Shown here: piece after piece, positions 59,391 through 64,000 of the stretch
How the letters are laid out: each line of letters starts with the position of its first letter
Numbering within the stretch: the stretch's first letter is position 1
From: Ptiloglossa arizonensis
Lineage: Eukaryota; Arthropoda; Insecta; Hymenoptera; Colletidae
Length of the DNA stretch: 64,000 nt
NCBI RefSeq assembly: GCF_051014685.1
Contig: NC_135058.1
Coordinates: 9,400,811 to 9,464,810 of the forward strand
Reading direction: 5' to 3'
The notes under the pieces: model-generated
Database searches by the model: none
What the model was told of the DNA's origin: nothing
The model's input: only the letters and a program-made list of their open reading frames with translations
Translations under genes and position numbers: made by a program

Positions 59391-61398
59391 AAAAAGCCGA
59401 AAAAGAAACCGCGGCTGCTGGTCTATCGGTGACAACTGTGTGCGACGGTGACGTCTGCTCGAGGCTAGTCGCCACGAGGTGCCTTAATATGGTTACGTAA
59501 GAAAAGAGACAGCGTTACCGTGGCGGGCTTTCAGCGAGGCATGCATATACGATCGGCCACGTATAAGCCATAAGCGGTTGCGCGAACACGGAAGAGAGCC
59601 TTGCATCTCCTTTACTCTCCTTCTGTCGTGTCTTTCTCCGAGCTCGGTCTTGCCTCTCCTGATTTCCTCCTCTTGCGCCGACGAAACGATCCGGCGGCGA
59701 TACGTAACGTCAGCGACCGGTAAGGGATCCGGGAAAAGACACGCTTTGAAAATCAATCCCGATCGGTTGTTCAACCGTTGCTTCTGGGCGGAGATATTTC
59801 ATCGGATGATAACGTTTTAACTCCAGACGCTACGAGAATTTTTATATTCGAGCAAAATGTTCACCGATGGAAATCTTCCGAGTTTAGGAAGGTAACAAAG
59901 AAAAAAGAGAACCGGAAAGACAGAAGATACGAAAAGATTTGGGTTGTGTACCGGTTAAAATTGATTTACGAAGTAGATACGAACAAGTTGTACAGTAGAG
60001 TGTTATTCACCGATAAATGTAGTTATTGTTAATTACACGAGCTAATATTTAGCGAAAGTTAGGGACAGTTATTGTTGTATCATAGGAATTGGGTATCACT
60101 GGTGATACGCTACGAATTGTAAGATTAGGGAGAAAAAAGATCGGTCCTGGAAGGGGTTGTTGGTCGTATTGGGTCGGACTAAGCAAAAATTATATTCGAC
60201 AGCCTGGACCATTGTCCTCGTTCTACTTACTCATAGTATCATATCCTCCTTAATCCGGGGCTGGTCCTTTTTTCTCCTTACGGTCCGAATGGTGTATTTC
60301 TTTGGGGTCAGATGAAATAACTTTTCGTTATTGGTACGAGTTCATCGGTAATCTGAGCCGGAATGAGACATTTTTTCGAAATCGAGCGACGCACAACCCC
60401 TACTGAAATAAATTAAACGAGCTTTACCAATGTCTCCACACACGATTTAAACTTTCCACTTATACAGGAAAGTCGTTATCACTATTTTACTTAAAAATTT
60501 TGATAACAGTGACTAGAAATCTATTTGAATTATTTATGAACCCACTTTTCAACGAAACAACATCATCTTATAAATTTGTATTCAACTTAAATAAATTTGT
60601 ATTCAATTTATAGAAAATTCAGACGTCATCTACGATTTCTAAAAATGTTTCTTTTATTTTTAATATTCGAGTGGGAGAACGTTTCGTGTAATCGTACGTC
60701 CATGTGACGGAGAAATTGATAATCGGAGATAAATCTAGAAAATGGACCGAATGCGACAGAGTTTCGTATTCGAGCTCGCTTAATTGTCACGGTACTAAAC
60801 GCGAGATGTGTCGTCGAGATTAAGTTTTTTTTTCCTCCTGTCGATCAATGTCTGTCGTGTACAACGAGAGTCGATATCGAGATGCGCCTTGTTTTAGAAA
60901 CATTTAACGAATGATACCAGCCGCGAACTGTCGGTCATTAGCGCGCGTTCTCGAAGTCAACATTTGAGTTGCTTTAACGATTCATGAACATCCAGTCATT
61001 GAGCGGCTCGGTGTCTATTATTATACACCGTGTCTATTATAATGTCTATTATCTATTTCTCACGGCGATTTGCCGATTCAAGAATGGCTCGATATCATTG
61101 AATCGCACTGTTCACCAATACCGATCCTTCCGATTCTCTCGTCGAGCTCGACGAAGAACGCCTTTCAATACTGTCAATTTAATGCAAATTTGACTCGAAC
61201 AGAGTTTCCAAATCTGTGTCGCGCGGCTTCTTCCTGGTTTACGTGGTTTCCTGTATTTTGGAGATTGGCATCCCTGCCAACGGTTCGGCACTTGTTACGT
61301 AACTAACAACTTATTAACACTTCGGATACGGGACGGATGAGTTTAAATTCTTTCGAGATTGTTCAACGGGGAAGTTTTTTTCATATTGCTCAATTCCA
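59391..61398 (+). other. Intronic sequence, nothing recognised
   Basis: Unique DNA. A-rich 59.8-60.0 kb and AT-rich 60.4-60.7 kb stretches. No gene supported. Confidence 0.35.
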
Positions 61399-61400
61399 TC

Positions 61401-61680
61401 CGCATAATTGTCACCCGTTAACGATGGTATGTAATAATGGTTCTACGTAAGATACGAACGTTGACGTTCTCAGCAAAACACCAATAGCAACTCAACATTT
61501 TAATACCCAAATCATTGTGAACCTTTAAAAGAATATTCCGCATAATTGTCACCCATTAACGATGATGTGCAATAACAATCCTACGTAAGATACGAACGTT
61601 GACGTTCTCAGCAAACTACCAATAGCATCTCAACATTTCAATACCCAAAGCGTTACGAACGTTCAAACGAATGTTCCAAG
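61401..61680 (+). repeat. 138-bp direct duplication
   Basis: CGCATAATTGTCACCCGTTA recurs at 61401 and 61539. The two copies also share CTACGTAAGATACGAACGTT, GACGTTCTCAGCAAA and CAATAGCAACTCAACATTT with few differences. Confidence 0.93.
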
Positions 61681-62398
61681 GCGCAATTGCCGCCAAACGA
61701 TAAACGAGACGGACGTTCCTCGGCGCGTGGAACTCCGATTCGAAAGAAGTCTCGCGAGCGATGTATACGGTGAGACGAGGCAACGTGGACGAGATATCCC
61801 CCGATCGGTGAACGAGAGGGGTTCGATGTCCGTTCAGGCGCCTAAATATTCCGAGAACGTCATACCTCGTGGCCATTCCAACTTGGGCGATTCGGTGCCG
61901 GGGCGACGTTTGATTCCTCGAGGCCACGGCGCGACGTCTCGAGGCAGATTTTACGCGCATCGAATTCTTCGAAAGACGATATATCCACGAACATTACTGG
62001 AGGGTTGGGGGACCTCACGCCCGACGACTTTTACCATTACTGCAACTGGAGCCCGTTGGCCGTCAAACGGTTCCCTAAGACCGATTAGTCACCGGGTTCG
62101 CGCAGTACCCCCGGCTCTGTACCCTCCATTAGCGAAGGATTCAAACCGATTCGTTGGCATCGCGTAAAGTCGGTATACCGGTAGCCCGGCACCAGGTATT
62201 CCCGCGTACGTATAAGGTATCCCGACATTAGCAGCGGTGGAAACGCGAATCCATCAAGGTATCCATCTAAGAAACGCCTGGTATCCCATTTCTGCCATTC
62301 GTTCTACGCGGTAGGAACGTATATTTCAGTAGCGTATCATCTTGTACTAATGCAGAACCCACTTGCCGCTTTTACTCCTTGAAGAGCTCACGTAACCC

Positions 62399-62465
62399 AT
62401 TCTCTCTCTTTCTCTCTCTTTCGCTCTCTTTCACTCTCTCTCTCTCTCGCTCTATCTCTATCGCT
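62399..62465 (+). repeat. (TC)n tract
   Basis: TCTCTCTTTCTCTCTCTTTC-type run of about 65 bp followed by C/T-rich sequence to 62610. Confidence 0.88.
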
Positions 62466-62469
62466 CCTT

Positions 62470-64000
62470 CTCTCCTTCGTTTTCCATTTATCCCTCCGCC
62501 CCTCGGTTCCCCGGTCCCCTCCCTTTCTCGCTTCTCTGCTTCCTTACTCTCCATTCCCTCGGTCTCTTCCCCCTTTTTTTTTTCTCCTTTCCTCCTTTTT
62601 CCGCGCGGTGTGTAACAAGGGTGTGCAGGTGTGCAAAGCTTTCTATCTTTGCTCCGCGTCCACACACACGCGCACGTACGTGCCTACCGAAGAGTCCGCG
62701 GATTCATACACGGTGTGTGCCGCGGAATTGCACGCGATGCATCGACGACGGTGCGGTGTACGCCATTGGTGCTGATGCTGCCGTTGGCTCGATCTCACTA
62801 TCGATAACGCGTTCCACGGGAAACGGAATTAATCCTGCTCCCGTTCTCCGTGAACGATCTTATCTTCGTTGGGTATTTTCGCGTTTTCGAATCCAAGTTC
62901 CACGAAGAGGATTCAACGTTTCACGGGATTCGGTCCTCCTCGAACGAGAATTGTTCCCTTTCGCGGACGAACGTTTGCTCCGGAGGTTATGTTTCCTCAG
63001 CTTCGTCCTCCGTATCGTGGGAGACAGTCGATCTCGAGTTACGGGCAGATCTCGCGAAAGTAGAGCTAAAGTGTCTTTAAAATACAATTAAAAATCTACT
63101 GTCTCTATTGCCTCGGTTATTGGAACTTATCATTGGAACAATGACTTTCAGAACGCCGAACCCAAACGTCTTGAGAAGTAACCCAAAACGACGAGTATAT
63201 TAAGAACCAAGTACTTTTACTATTCCCGATACCCCGTACGATGGAATTCTATGATCGTTCGTTTCGCCGCGTAAAGATAATAATAATAGCTATCGCTAAA
63301 CGCCGATATTACCCGCGTGCGTAGACAAAGCGTAACGTATGTAATTATCTTTAAAATCTAATTTCGATCGTGTACAGTAACCGCTGTGGTTTACCGTAAA
63401 GGCTCTAGCGTTATTAAGGCGAGCCTGAATTAAGATTCTATTCTAATGAGCGAGTACAACGATCCTCGCAACGTACGATTTTCGTAGAGTCGAACGAAGC
63501 GGGTGCGCGTCGATCGCGGTGGATTTCTTTCCGCGCGAATCGCTCGGTCTCTGGGCTTCCCCCACTCTTGTGGGACGGGCCGCAGTGGGCGGAGTCAAGG
63601 TGCGCGCGCAGGTGGCTCCATCCGCGGGCAGCGGTCCTCCGCGGTCTCGACGAGGGACGCGTTCCTCCGTCACACCCTGTACATTCAACGAAACGAGCCC
63701 GCGCGCTTACACAGGCGCGCGAGTGATTAGTGTCCCTGTGCGTCGTCTGCGAGCTTACGTCGTGATCCATGGCCTGTCCCAATCTATGCTGCTAAGGCAA
63801 AAGGAAGCAAAGCGAAACGCGGGCAAACACTCGGCTTAACCCAGTGAGGGGGCCTCGGCTACCCAGAATAACTTGTTCCGCATTGCATTATTAGACGGTT
63901 ATTTCGGAGCGCGTCTCACGACGCCTCCTTCGTCGACAGGACCTCGCCTTCTTTCGTCTCGTCCTTCGCGCCGATCCTACCGTACTCTCCTGGGACAGAG
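62470..64000 (+). other. Right end of the window, CpG-rich at 63.5-64.0 kb
   Basis: 63490-63760 is CpG-dense and carries GGGCGGAGTC and GCGGGCAGCGG, promoter-like by composition. 63.1-63.45 kb is AT-rich. No exon with convincing splice sites and protein character is visible, so the shared downstream exon of the large gene is presumably further right. Confidence 0.35.

Overview
The window is eukaryotic nuclear DNA, almost certainly from an insect. It shows short GT-AG introns in a conserved housekeeping gene, AATAAA poly(A) signals, mariner-type terminal inverted repeats and very long introns. The dense, undepleted CpG (TCGA, ACGT and CGCG are everywhere) together with the minisatellite load fits a hymenopteran such as a bee or wasp. 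That last step is inference from composition, not from a species-specific marker.

Layout. (1) 1-1510, minus strand: most of a PRC1/Ase1/MAP65-family (Drosophila fascetto) cytokinesis protein, intact over 503 codons and running off the left edge. (2) 1511-3236: AT-rich divergent intergenic region with two CCAAT boxes and one doubtful small ORF. (3) 3237-4807, plus strand: a complete seven-exon deoxyhypusine synthase gene of 373 codons, followed by poly(A) signals. (4) From about 5.2 kb to the right edge: what looks like the 5' part of one very large plus-strand gene. I can support three coding first or early exons. Exons 5547-5638 and 13125-13207 join in frame; a separate ATG exon lies at 30361-30643. 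Both routes end in the same phase (one extra base, G), which is what alternative promoters feeding one shared downstream exon would give. The shared exon lies beyond 64000. The peptides are Ser/Pro/acid-rich with a SUMO-type VKRE motif, as in N-termini of transcription factors, but I do not recognise the gene.

The remaining roughly 58 kb is non-coding in my reading: introns of the large gene, or sequence between its promoters. It holds CpG-rich, microsatellite-rich domains (about 18.4-21.6 kb, 22.7-24.0 kb, 28.9-30.4 kb, 42.7-49.1 kb, 63.5-64.0 kb) that look like promoter regions. It also holds at least fourteen separate tandem-repeat arrays (unit 28 to about 225 bp), four small mariner-like relics, and one satellite family present in both orientations. 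Two arrays (16.05-16.26 kb and 40.32-40.79 kb) are built of units that are perfect or near-perfect hairpins with 3-nt loops; these and the inverted satellite are the most unusual structures seen.

The two recognisable genes are housekeeping genes: one for spindle midzone bundling, one for eIF5A hypusination. They share only a divergent promoter region. No tRNA, rRNA, CRISPR array, virus or toxin gene was seen.
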